This document shows positions 43,989 to 52,065 of a stretch of 64,000 bases of DNA, piece after piece. How positions within the stretch are numbered: position 1 is the first letter of the stretch; each line of letters starts with the position of its first letter. The position numbers and the translations under genes are program-made. The notes under the pieces are model-generated. The model saw only the letters and a list, made by a program, of their open reading frames with translations. It made no database searches and was not told the origin of the DNA. The DNA is from Clostridium sp. AM33-3. GTDB taxonomy: Bacteria > Bacillota > Clostridia > Lachnospirales > Lachnospiraceae. The stretch lies in NCBI RefSeq assembly GCF_003480315.1, contig NZ_QUIV01000009.1:1-64000 (forward strand), in the 5' to 3' direction.

Positions 43989-46247
43989 TTATTCCTTTTC
44001 TTCGATGGTCACGCCATCATAAAAATATTTCAGGATTTCTTCATACCCCATACCGGCTTTGGCCATGCCCTGGGCACCGTTCTGGCTCATGCCTACACCA
44101 TGCCCGTAGCCACCGCCGTAAACACGAAACTGAACCACCCCCTGTTCATCCGTTCCTGTTTCTTCTATAGCGAGGAAACCACTTGGAAGCAGAGACCAGC
44201 CGTCCGAGGTTTTTCCATCCATAAGGGTCAGCGTAAGGGAGGCATCTCCCAGTGCGCTGCGGATGGCATTCTGGCCCGATATTGTGGTTTCTCCCTCACT
44301 TCCCTTTACAAGAAGTTTCATGGCTACACCGCCCGGCCCGCGCTCTGTCACAGAAACACCGGTTATCTTTCCAACCCCGCCCACATGGGACGCAATGATG
44401 GTTCCGTTGGTTTTGAAATTCCAACGATAGAGCGGATAGGAAGCATCATATGCAGGAAAATTCTTTTTTTTGATGAACGAAGCAAAGGCCTCCTCACTGG
44501 CAAAGCTTAACCGGCTTCTTGCCGTCTGCAGACTCAGACAGCGCAGATACGGCGTATCTTCCGGATCACTGTCCCAGATAGCTGCGTTGGTGGTAGTACC
44601 GCAGGATGTGGAAAAATAATAGGCTGTAATCGGATTCTCGTTATAATAAAGCATTTTTCCATAGGTTTCCTGCACGGCCTGGGCCGTTTTCTCGTCCGGG
44701 TCTACGTTATTATAAACCTGAAACTGGGTGCTGTCATCAATCTGCGCGCCATATTCGCTGTAGCTGTTGCTCCTGCTCTGTACAAACGCGTATGTCCTGG
44801 CGCAGACTGCCTGAGCTTTCAGGGCTTCCTTTTCGTAGCTGGATGGCATCTCACTGGGAATTACCTTCTTTAAATACGCTTCCAGATCAATCTCATTCAC
44901 AAGCACCAGACCGTTTTCCGTATCCAGAATTTCCAGACGTCCGCCATAGGACGGAGTTCCCTGCGCCCTGGCCAGACTGTTAACCGTCAGCTCGCTGCCA
45001 TCCTGCGGCTCCAGGATCAGACGCTCGCTGCAGGTGCCGTCCCCGCTGGTCACAGAAATCACACTTGCCGGATCCAGCATGGTTTCAGAATCTCCCTGAA
45101 TCTTTTTGATGCTTCCCGAACAGGTGATCTCGATTTTCTCATGATAACGGCTCTCAAAACCATTCCCCATGATCAACACGCGAATCCGGTCTGCAGCATC
45201 CTCCCGTTCTTTTATCACCGCACAGATTTTCCCCTTTGCCACGACGAATTCCTGGTTTTCACTTCCCACCAGAATATCCGAAAGCTGCTGCCGTTTTACA
45301 TCCCCGTAAGTCTTTAATACCTTATATTCCGTATCCAGCGGTACAGTTCCATAGCCTTCCAGTTCAATGGATGCCGCCTGAACAGAAAGGACTTTTCCGC
45401 TAATCCGCTCTTTCTTTACGGAAACCTTTGTGATCTTTCCACGGTCCATGGTCAGATCTGCCAGATTCCCGATCAGCTCATCCGTTTTTTTATAATTTTT
45501 CCGAAACGGGATCCTGCGCTGAATATCTCCAATATATACCATCAGCCCCTGACTATCCCCATCCAGGATCCACACATTCCGGTACAGGGTATTCTGTCCC
45601 TCATCTTTCTGCACATGGATCAGTTCGCCGTCCCGCAGCAATACGGACAGCTCATGATCTACATAGGAATCCAGTGACAGACCATAGAATGTGAGAGTAC
45701 CCAGGCTGGTGTACGCAGTCCATGCCGGACAGCCCTGAATGTTTTCCGGAGTTCCGTATATACACACGGTTTCCGTATGTACCGCACCCTCCCGGTCTGC
45801 TTCCTTTAACAGCGAATCATATAGAAGCCACCAGTCCTCCGCGGGATATGCCTTCTCCCCGTTCCGACGATTTGCCGGGACAAGCCGTTTCAGATTTCCG
45901 GACAGCTGCTCCGCGATCCGGGCCGCCTCACGGTAGGTCAGAAATCCTTCTGCATGTTCCCGGTCGGCCGGAGTCTCTGCTTCGTCCAGATAGTCATTTT
46001 CATACAGATAATCCAGATAGGGAACATACCATTCTCCTACTTCATCTGCTGCAAAGCGGGATGCCCCATACGTTTTTTCCCAGGCATTTAACTCTTCCGG
46101 CGATAAAAGAGCAAGGGCGACTGACTTTGCAGCCGCCGCCCTGGTGATTCCTGATTTTTCCGGTTCACAGATCAGGATCACCAGAATAAGCGTCAGGACG
46201 ATCACCGGAATTCCGAGAATCCACCGGATCATATTCCATTTTTTCAT
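43989..46247 (-). CDS. SpoIID/LytB domain protein, membrane-anchored
   Basis: The 752-residue protein has an N-terminal signal anchor (about 8-28, 'ILGIPVIVLTLILVILIC'), a long extracytoplasmic region without a recognised domain (about 30-430), and a C-terminal SpoIID domain. In that domain are 'VIPSEMPSSYEKEALKAQAV', 'YYFSTSCGTTTNAAIW' and the closing 'YGHGVGMSQNGAQGMAKAG'. SpoIID is a lytic transglycosylase acting on stem-peptide-free glycan during engulfment; LytB is an amidase enhancer. This one is about twice the length of SpoIID and could act on the vegetative wall. It starts 8 bases after the AI-2E-family gene stop. Confidence 0.88.
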   Translation of the reverse strand: MKKWNMIRWILGIPVIVLTLILVILICEPEKSGITRAAAAKSVALALLSPEELNAWEKTYGASRFAADEVGEWYVPYLDYLYENDYLDEAETPADREHAEGFLTYREAARIAEQLSGNLKRLVPANRRNGEKAYPAEDWWLLYDSLLKEADREGAVHTETVCIYGTPENIQGCPAWTAYTSLGTLTFYGLSLDSYVDHELSVLLRDGELIHVQKDEGQNTLYRNVWILDGDSQGLMVYIGDIQRRIPFRKNYKKTDELIGNLADLTMDRGKITKVSVKKERISGKVLSVQAASIELEGYGTVPLDTEYKVLKTYGDVKRQQLSDILVGSENQEFVVAKGKICAVIKEREDAADRIRVLIMGNGFESRYHEKIEITCSGSIKKIQGDSETMLDPASVISVTSGDGTCSERLILEPQDGSELTVNSLARAQGTPSYGGRLEILDTENGLVLVNEIDLEAYLKKVIPSEMPSSYEKEALKAQAVCARTYAFVQSRSNSYSEYGAQIDDSTQFQVYNNVDPDEKTAQAVQETYGKMLYYNENPITAYYFSTSCGTTTNAAIWDSDPEDTPYLRCLSLQTARSRLSFASEEAFASFIKKKNFPAYDASYPLYRWNFKTNGTIIASHVGGVGKITGVSVTERGPGGVAMKLLVKGSEGETTISGQNAIRSALGDASLTLTLMDGKTSDGWSLLPSGFLAIEETGTDEQGVVQFRVYGGGYGHGVGMSQNGAQGMAKAGMGYEEILKYFYDGVTIEEKE

Positions 46248-46255
46248 AAATTCCT

Positions 46256-47491
46256 CTATTTTTTCATATAAGTCTGTTCTGTCTCATCGATATAATCCAG
46301 CCTGTCATATGAATCAAGGCTACCTGACAGTGCTTTTTTTCCAAGCTTCCACGTTGTATACTCTGTCACCAGGCGGTAGATGACCGCAAACGTCGGGACC
46401 GCAATGATCATTCCCACAAAGCCCATAAGTCCGCCAAACAGCAGGATGGAAAACAGCACCCAGAAGCTGGAAAGACCGGTCGAATCTCCGAGGATCTTCG
46501 GGCCGAGAATGTTTCCGTCAAACTGCTGCAGAAGGAGTATAAAAATCAGGAAATACAGGCACTTCATTGGATCTGACAGCAGAATCAGGAATGCACTCGG
46601 GATTGCTCCGATAAACGGGCCGAAAAACGGAATCACATTGGTCACACCTACGATGACACTGACCAGCAACACATACGGCATATTTGCAAAACCAAGCAGC
46701 ACAAAACAGATCAGGCCGATAATCAGGGAATCCAGCAGTTTTCCAATGATGAATCCGCCAAACACCTGATGCACATACCGGCCTTCCTCGATCACTTTGT
46801 TTGCAATCTTTAACGGGAATAGACCGTAAATGATCATTTTGGCCTGAGCCAGCAGTTTCTCTTTCATATTCAGCAGATAGACCATAACGATCAGACCGAT
46901 AAGAATATCAAACACGGCCCGTACCACCAGTACCACTCCGCTGGATACGCTTCCAATGATCCGGTAAATGTTCGGTACCACTACATTTGTCAGCCAGTTC
47001 TGCAGATAATCTGCTGCTGCGCCATAATGCTGCATGACCTGTTGCTCCAGATCCGGATTGTCTGCCAGAACCTTTTCCAGCCAGATTTCCAGATTGTTGA
47101 TGCTGGCCGGCAGGGTTTCCATAACACCGCGAATGCTGTTGATCAACTGCGGAATCAGCATGGAAATGAGGCCGACCACCACAGCTATCAGCAAAAACAA
47201 GCTTGCCAGCGTACCCAAAAAACCTCCCAGCCGTTTCCGGCCTTCTTCCTGTGTAATGATCTTTTCTGTCATTTTCATGACGGCTGCCTGTACCCGGTTA
47301 TACACAGGATTCAGCAGATAGGCAAAGACAGCGCCGTAAATCACGGGTGCAAGAATATTCGCGATTTTTGCTCCCAGCGCTGCCACCAGAGACCAGCGCA
47401 TGACCACAAACACTGCCGCGACCAGAAGCAGCAGCACGGTCAGAGCTGTCACACCCCAGTATATGTAGGTGCGGTACTTATCATTCTTCAT
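46256..47491 (-). CDS. AI-2E family transporter (PerM-like)
   Basis: The 411-residue membrane protein has the AI-2E/PerM layout. Two N-terminal helices are followed by a large loop (about 85-160), then several helices with 'IGKLLDSLIIGLICFVLLGF', 'GVTNVIPFFGPFIGAIPSAF' and 'LGDSTGLSSFWVLFSILLFG'. Despite the name, members export diverse substrates or Na+/H+. Directly downstream is the SpoIID-like gene, suggesting an envelope role. I use the ATG at 47491 with AAAGGA upstream; a frame reaching 47545 has a weaker start. Confidence 0.87.
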   Translation of the reverse strand: MKNDKYRTYIYWGVTALTVLLLLVAAVFVVMRWSLVAALGAKIANILAPVIYGAVFAYLLNPVYNRVQAAVMKMTEKIITQEEGRKRLGGFLGTLASLFLLIAVVVGLISMLIPQLINSIRGVMETLPASINNLEIWLEKVLADNPDLEQQVMQHYGAAADYLQNWLTNVVVPNIYRIIGSVSSGVVLVVRAVFDILIGLIVMVYLLNMKEKLLAQAKMIIYGLFPLKIANKVIEEGRYVHQVFGGFIIGKLLDSLIIGLICFVLLGFANMPYVLLVSVIVGVTNVIPFFGPFIGAIPSAFLILLSDPMKCLYFLIFILLLQQFDGNILGPKILGDSTGLSSFWVLFSILLFGGLMGFVGMIIAVPTFAVIYRLVTEYTTWKLGKKALSGSLDSYDRLDYIDETEQTYMKK

Positions 47492-47629
47492 GTTCATTGA
47501 TCCTTTCATGGAATATGATTCCCAGAACATGCATGGTTTAATCACAATGGATAACTATGCACACTATTTATAGTTTATCACACCGCAATATAAAGATAAA
47601 GTTAATAAATCATAAAATAACACAATAAA

Positions 47630-47650
47630 AGCAGCGGGTTCTCCGCTGCT
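47630..47650 (-). terminator. Terminator of the 6S RNA gene
   Basis: AGCAGCGG and CCGCTGCT arms (with a short loop) are followed on the minus strand by TTTTATTGTG, just past the closing stem of the 6S RNA. Confidence 0.8.
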
Positions 47651-47654
47651 CTTT

Positions 47655-47859
47655 TCTCTTTTGTAATCCCGAATGTGCCGTTCTTACTTATTGACGCCTA
47701 GCGAAGCTAGGTGGGCAACCGCACGCTGGTTTCTGCCTTCCACTCGATGGAGGCCTGACATCTGCCGGCAGATATAGGAATCCCTTAGTCAGTAATGTAG
47801 GTTCAAAATGGGTAAGGTTGTCGAACACTTCAGGAATTACTTGCTGTCTTGTTTGTTCT
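47655..47859 (-). ncRNA. ssrS: 6S RNA
   Basis: A promoter-driven, non-coding minus-strand unit of about 200 nt with the 6S architecture. A long closing stem is formed by GTAATTCCTGAAGTGT near the 5' end (47825-47840) and GCACATTCGGGATTAC near the 3' end (47663-47678). An open central region follows, with CAACC/GGTTG pairing and an apical arm including CTGCCGGCAG. The 'CTGAAGTGTTCG' next to the stem parallels the 'CTGAGATGTTCG' of E. coli 6S RNA. 6S RNA binds housekeeping RNA polymerase by imitating an open promoter. Ends are approximate: 5' from the promoter, 3' before the terminator at 47630-47650. Confidence 0.82.
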
Positions 47860-47865
47860 GAACTG

Positions 47866-47894
47866 ATTATACAACATGTAGTGTTCTTTTTCAA
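47866..47894 (-). promoter_or_regulatory. Promoter of the 6S RNA gene
   Basis: TTGAAA (47889-47894), 17-base spacer, TATAAT (47866-47871) on the minus strand; 11 of 12 consensus positions, as expected for an abundant RNA. Confidence 0.8.
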
Positions 47895-48020
47895 GTTCCT
47901 TTTCGAAACATCCTCGAGTTTCCAGTTCATCTGCACTTTCTTGCTTTTTCCCGCAGATTCTTGTATACTGAAAACCGCATTCATTATATCATTTATCCTA
48001 TTCCAGATTGGAGCACCATC

Positions 48021-48956
48021 ATGCCAGACCAGACTTTATCCTATTTTCAGAAACAGATTCACCATTGCCAGCTCTGCCCCCGCATGTGCGGCATTGACCG
48101 CAGCATTCAGCGAGGTTTCTGCCAGGCTCCGTCCGGTGTAGTGGCTGCCAGGGCCGCACTGCACTACTGGGAAGAACCCTGCATCAGCGGCACCCGGGGA
48201 AGCGGCACCGTATTTTTCAGCGGATGTACCCTGCGCTGCTGCTTCTGCCAGAATCACAAGATCAGCCGCGACCTATACGGCAAAACACTGACTGCACGTG
48301 AGCTGGCCAATGTCTTTTTGCGCCTTCAGGATCAGGGTGCCAACAACATAAGCCTGGTAACCGCCACCCATTTTCTGCCCTGGATCATCCCGGCACTGGA
48401 TCTTGTCAAAGACCGGCTGAGCATTCCTGTTGTCTACAACTGCGGCGGTTATGAACGGACGGAAACGATCGAGGCGCTGAAGGATTATGTGGATATCTGG
48501 CTTCCGGATCTCAAATACGAAAGCTCTGAACTGTCTGCGCGCTACTCCCAAGCTCCTTTCTATTTTCAGGCTGCCGCGAAAGCAATTGCGCAGATGATCC
48601 GCCAGACCGGGAACCCGCACCTCAAAAAGATACCCGGAGAAGCAGCCCCGGTCATGGACCGCGGAGTCATCATCCGGCATCTGGTTCTTCCCGGCAGTAA
48701 GGATGACTCCATCCGGCTGATGCACTGGATCGCAGAGCAGCTGCCAAAGGACAGCTTTTATATCAGCCTCATGAGCCAGTATACCCCCTATGAACAGAAT
48801 CCGCAGTTTCCGGAACTGAACCGCCGCATCACCAGCTACGAATACCAGAAGGTTGTGGATACTGCCCTGGATCTTGGACTCACACAGGGATTTATGCAGA
48901 AAAAAAGCAGCGCCAGAGAAGAATATACACCGGCCTTTGATCTGGAAGGCCTGTAA
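48021..48956 (+). CDS. Radical SAM protein, pyruvate-formate-lyase-activase-like
   Basis: The 311-residue protein has an N-terminal cysteine region ('CQLCPRMCGIDR', then 'GFCQ') and the radical SAM CxxxCxxC in 'FFSGCTLRCCFCQNHKIS' (about 70-85). This combination is typical of PflA-related (YgiQ/AmmeMemoRadiSam-like) proteins of anaerobes that are often labelled activating enzymes although no glycyl-radical enzyme is adjacent. Here too no such partner is in the window. The ATG at 48021 has GGAG upstream. A terminator follows at 49004-49045. Confidence 0.85.
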   Translation: MPDQTLSYFQKQIHHCQLCPRMCGIDRSIQRGFCQAPSGVVAARAALHYWEEPCISGTRGSGTVFFSGCTLRCCFCQNHKISRDLYGKTLTARELANVFLRLQDQGANNISLVTATHFLPWIIPALDLVKDRLSIPVVYNCGGYERTETIEALKDYVDIWLPDLKYESSELSARYSQAPFYFQAAAKAIAQMIRQTGNPHLKKIPGEAAPVMDRGVIIRHLVLPGSKDDSIRLMHWIAEQLPKDSFYISLMSQYTPYEQNPQFPELNRRITSYEYQKVVDTALDLGLTQGFMQKKSSAREEYTPAFDLEGL

Positions 48957-49003
48957 TATCCTGCGTAGCTGCGCTGCCGGACACGTTGTTTCAGACATGA
49001 TTT

Positions 49004-49045
49004 AAGCGGATACCAAAGGTTTACATCTTTGATATCCGCTTTTAA
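49004..49045 (+). terminator. Terminator after the radical SAM gene
   Basis: A 15-bp stem, AAGCGGATACCAAAG pairing with CTTTGATATCCGCTT (one mismatch), around TTTACA-type loop sequence, then TTTAATTC. It may also end the minus-strand unit arriving from 49.4 kb. Confidence 0.8.
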
Positions 49046-49535
49046 TTCACTTCGTCCACTGGACTGTACCTCACTTTTTCGGTTTATACGTTCCCTTATT
49101 CAGTTTTTGTTTTCTCTGACCTTCTGACTGTTTCTTATCTGATGTTTGTTTCTTATTTTCTTCCTGTCCGATTCTGAAATCTATCACCCTAACTGCACTT
49201 TCTCGTCATACAGCTAAAACAATTCTTTTCAGTTTTTAACAGGTTTCTCAAATGAAGTTTGTCAGGTTTCGTTCTGGTCTGTTGGAAAACTTTTAAATAC
49301 TGCTAAACTATTTCGGTGGTCCGTACCTCCTTTTCTTAGATTTTTGAAATCCGTTTCGTTTCCGGATTTCTGATCTGGAGTTTTCTGCTCCTTTTTGTTT
49401 CTCTTTCTTTGTTGTCTTTATAATAGCAGATTGTTTCTGATATGTCAATATGTTTTTGCAATTTTTTATTAGTTTTATCTATTTGTTTTGATTATTTTGT
49501 GTATTATTTTTAATTTGTTTGATTATTTTAAATTA
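49046..49535. other. AT-rich stretch without a recognisable gene
   Basis: About 490 bases, markedly purine-rich on the minus strand and unlike the flanks. It holds a consensus minus-strand promoter (49420-49448), a hairpin GAAATCCG/CGGATTTC (49336-49360), an AAAAGGAGGT ribosome-site-like string (49325-49334) with no start codon after it, and a 38-codon Lys/Gln-rich GTG frame (49071-49187) without a ribosome site. The first 90 bases after the amidase stop (49445-49535) are nearly all A+T. Confidence 0.6.
49420..49448 (-). promoter_or_regulatory. Orphan consensus promoter
   Basis: TTGACA (49443-49448), a 17-base spacer ending in TGC and TATTAT (49420-49425) on the minus strand: perfect -35, near-perfect extended -10. 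No known gene lies in the next 400 bases before the convergent terminator. Confidence 0.7.
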
Positions 49536-50318
49536 TTAATACACTGCTGCTTCCTGCACCATCAGCGTGGGATAACCGGCTGCCCGCAAGGTCTTTTCCA
49601 TCCAGGCTGCATTATCCAGTTTTAAGTAAGCCCCCACCCGTACCTTATACAGGCCATCCTGGTAGACAAGAAATGCCGGATAACCGGCTGCCTGAAGCTG
49701 GCTGAGAAGTCCCTGCGCCAGATCCTTATCCGCGTATGCCCCAACCTGGATCTGATAATACTCCGGCTGCCCCTCTGGACTTCGCAGTGTATTCAGGATC
49801 CCGTCAGCGATGGCCCGGGCCGTGTGCTCAAAATGCGCATCAAACCGCTGGTTATCTTCCGGATTGTCCAGAAAACCAACCTCCACCAGAACTGCAGGCA
49901 TTTCTGTTTTTCGCAGGACAATGAGTCCGGGCCGTTCTGTGGTCCCCAGGTCATTCCACCCCGCCTGCCCAAGCTCAGCATTGATGTTTGAAGCCAATTG
50001 CTCTGCCTCCCCGCCACGCGAAAAGATCAGGCTTTCTGTGCCGGAGGCAGTTCCCGGAACCGGCATGGCATTCCGGTGGAAAGAAACAAAATAATCTGCC
50101 TCCCAGTTATTCGCCATCTGTGCTTTCTGAAGTGGACTCTGGTACACATCCTGCACCCTGGTATAGCCCACATCTACACCATCCTCACTCAAAATCTGTC
50201 CGACTGCCAGCGCCATCCGCAGATTATCATTTTTTTCCTGTCTTCCCTGGTAAACCGCACCCGGATCTGTAGTCCCGCCATGACCGGCGTCCAAAATCAC
50301 TTTCTTTGTCTCTGCCAA
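49536..50318 (-). CDS. N-acetylmuramoyl-L-alanine amidase with SPOR domain
   Basis: The 260-residue protein has an Amidase_3 domain (about 5-175). Zinc and catalytic residues are in 'VILDAGHGGTTDPGAVYQG', 'FVSFHRNAMPVPG' and 'AVLVEVGFLDN'. A C-terminal SPOR domain (about 185-258, 'YYQIQVGAYADKDLAQGLL' and 'LYKVRVGAYLKLDNAAWM') binds denuded septal glycan. It cleaves the amide bond between MurNAc and the stem peptide. No signal peptide is visible, so it may act in the mother cell or be released otherwise. It appears to start at TTG; its ribosome site AAGGAAG lies inside the hairpin at 50317-50373. Confidence 0.9.
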   Translation of the reverse strand: MAETKKVILDAGHGGTTDPGAVYQGRQEKNDNLRMALAVGQILSEDGVDVGYTRVQDVYQSPLQKAQMANNWEADYFVSFHRNAMPVPGTASGTESLIFSRGGEAEQLASNINAELGQAGWNDLGTTERPGLIVLRKTEMPAVLVEVGFLDNPEDNQRFDAHFEHTARAIADGILNTLRSPEGQPEYYQIQVGAYADKDLAQGLLSQLQAAGYPAFLVYQDGLYKVRVGAYLKLDNAAWMEKTLRAAGYPTLMVQEAAVY

Positions 50319-50373
50319 AATAAAAAACTTCCTTTTCCTACTGTTCTCTTAATACAATATGAAAAGGAAGTTT
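50317..50373 (-). terminator. Terminator-like hairpin over the amidase ribosome site
   Basis: A perfect 13-bp stem, AAACTTCCTTTTC (50325-50337) with GAAAAGGAAGTTT (50361-50373), around a 23-base loop, followed on the minus strand by TTTATTTT and then at once by the TTG start codon of the amidase gene. It lies about 60 bases past the lrp stop. Confidence 0.75.
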
Positions 50374-50432
50374 CTCTGGTGTCGCAATGCAGCACGGTTC
50401 CCGCCTGCAGCTTTTTCCGGAAGCTTTTCAGG

Positions 50433-50870
50433 CTACTCTTCTACGTCCACCCCGCGCGGGCCAACATGAGTGGAAAATACAATCTGGGTACTGGTCTTGC
50501 CAAATTTCTGCAGCTGACCAATGAAAATATCCAGCTCCATGGTACTCTGGAAGGCTACTTTCAGCAGCATTGAATAGTCTCCGGTCACACAGTTGCACTC
50601 AAGTACATTGGGAATGCTTTCCGCATATGCATAAAACTTCGGCTTATCCTCCGGTGTCACATCCAAATTGATAAAGGCAATGATATGATATCCAAGCCTA
50701 ATGGGATCTACCTGGGCATGATAGCCTGCGATCACGCCATCCTTCTCCAATTTCTCAATGCGGGCTGACACAGCCGGAGAAGAAAGAAAGGTATTCTCTG
50801 CCATGGTCTTTAATGAAATGCGCGCATTATCCTGCAAAAGCTTTAATATTTTTCTGTCGATGTCATCCAT
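50433..50870 (-). CDS. Lrp/AsnC family transcriptional regulator
   Basis: The 145-residue protein has an AsnC-type helix-turn-helix (about 1-60, 'DIDRKILKLLQDNARISLKT', 'SSPAVSARIEKLEKDGVIAG') and a RAM ligand-binding domain (about 65-140, 'NVLECNCVTGDYSMLLKVAF'). Such regulators sense amino acids. I use the ATG at 50870, which matches the family start and has GAGAGGAG upstream. A consensus promoter lies 206 bases upstream and the leader between them is full of hairpins, two of them terminator-like, so expression is likely attenuated. Confidence 0.93.
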   Translation of the reverse strand: MDDIDRKILKLLQDNARISLKTMAENTFLSSPAVSARIEKLEKDGVIAGYHAQVDPIRLGYHIIAFINLDVTPEDKPKFYAYAESIPNVLECNCVTGDYSMLLKVAFQSTMELDIFIGQLQKFGKTSTQIVFSTHVGPRGVDVEE

Positions 50871-50894
50871 AATTCTATATCTCCTCTCCATATG

Positions 50895-51056
50895 AAAAAG
50901 AATGTGCTTTGGCACATTCTCGCGCCGAGGCGCGGTTGCTTCGGCAACCATCTACCTCTGCGCCGAGTGCGCTTCCTCGCGGAGCATTTTTATATGATAG
51001 GACGCAATTTCCTATCATATGAAAAAGGCGCCCGAACCCTCTGTTCGAACGCCTTT
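50895..51056 (-). promoter_or_regulatory. Structured leader of the lrp gene (possible attenuator or repeat element)
   Basis: Read on the minus strand: a terminator-like hairpin AAAGGCG-TTCG...CGAA-CGCCTTT then TT (51024-51056); a perfect 11-bp palindrome ATATGATAGGA/TCCTATCATAT (50992-51020); hairpins GGTTGC/GCAACC (50934-50949) and CGCGCC/GGCGCG; and a second terminator-like hairpin GAATGTGC/GCACATTC plus T5 (50895-50919) directly before the ribosome site. Both terminator-like elements end in the same CTTTTTCATATG string. Confidence 0.65.
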
Positions 51057-51082
51057 GCTCTTAACACTTAATCTTGTAATGT

Positions 51083-51111
51083 ATCATACCCTTTTCTAAT
51101 CTGCTTGTCAA
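51083..51111 (-). promoter_or_regulatory. Promoter of lrp
   Basis: TTGACA (51106-51111), 17-base spacer, TATGAT (51083-51088) on the minus strand. Confidence 0.75.
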
Positions 51112-51143
51112 TAAAAAAATTTAAGAAAGAAAGCTCTTACGCT

Positions 51144-52061
51144 TCAGCCAATTACAAACAGCAAAACACACCCGGCCAGAAATCCCCAGAAGCCCGGTGT
51201 TTTCAGAAGGATCACTGCGATCGGTTTCTCCTGATAAACCCAGCCGGAAAACCATGGAATCTTTCGGTAATGGGAGGCAAGAATGATCACTGCGATCACC
51301 ATGCTGATATAGGCAAAGATATTGATACAGCCATATCCGATCAGAGCAAGGATATTTCCACTATCCATTCCATGAGACATCATAATCGGCAGTACTCCGC
51401 CCATCAGGTTGATCAGCATATGCAGCATGATGTTATAGCGGATTCTTCCGGTGCTGCTGTAGAGCCATGCAAAAACCATACCCAGAAGCAGCGCATAAAA
51501 AAACTGATAAAAATTTCCGTGAAACAGTGCAAAAAACAGACCGGAAAGGATTACGGCAGTCTTCTGTCCGTATGGTACGAGACGGTCGATCAGATATTTT
51601 CGAAACACAAGCTCTTCCATCACGGGCGCGATCAGCACCGTTGTCAGAAAGATCATACCCATATCCATCTGCTCAATCGCTTCTGCTACCGGATTCCCAT
51701 ACGCTGTTCCTCTGAGGATTCCCACTGCCTCCATAAAAAGGCCGCCGATCATATTTCCAAGATAGGTAAGGCCATAGCAAAAAACCAGCATGCCCAGAAA
51801 CTGACCTAACCGTATTTTCTTTTTCTCCTTCATTTCGCAGGACGGAATCCGTCCCATCAGCCAGGCAAACAACGGAAAAGCGACACCGTACATAGCAAAT
51901 TCTGACACCAGAAGAGCCGCACGCGTAAGCGCACGGCTCTCTCCAAAGATCAGAATAAGCGGCTTAAGTAGCGCGCCAAGAAGAAGCGGCGCTGCGGTAG
52001 AAACCGCCAGGAATGTGGTATACGCCCAGCATATCCTGGATATCTGTCTTCTGGTTTCCAT
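51144..52061 (-). CDS. CPBP family intramembrane glutamic protease
   Basis: The 305-residue membrane protein has about eight helices and the CPBP (Abi/Rce1-like) motifs: 'VMEELVFRKYLIDRL' with the catalytic Glu pair and Arg, 'LFFALFHGNFYQFFYALLLG' with the His, and 'MLHMLINLMGG' with the last His/Asn. These proteases process prenylated or bacteriocin-like peptides, or give self-immunity; the substrate here is unknown. I use the ATG at 52061, 4 bases after the EF-G-like gene stop; a longer frame would overlap that gene by about 100 bases. It lacks a strong ribosome site and is probably translated by coupling. Confidence 0.87.
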   Translation of the reverse strand: METRRQISRICWAYTTFLAVSTAAPLLLGALLKPLILIFGESRALTRAALLVSEFAMYGVAFPLFAWLMGRIPSCEMKEKKKIRLGQFLGMLVFCYGLTYLGNMIGGLFMEAVGILRGTAYGNPVAEAIEQMDMGMIFLTTVLIAPVMEELVFRKYLIDRLVPYGQKTAVILSGLFFALFHGNFYQFFYALLLGMVFAWLYSSTGRIRYNIMLHMLINLMGGVLPIMMSHGMDSGNILALIGYGCINIFAYISMVIAVIILASHYRKIPWFSGWVYQEKPIAVILLKTPGFWGFLAGCVLLFVIG

Positions 52062-52065
52062 AGGA

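Noticed and set aside
47688..47984. A 98-codon minus-strand open frame
   Set aside because: It covers the 6S RNA gene and its promoter; the RNA explanation fits better.
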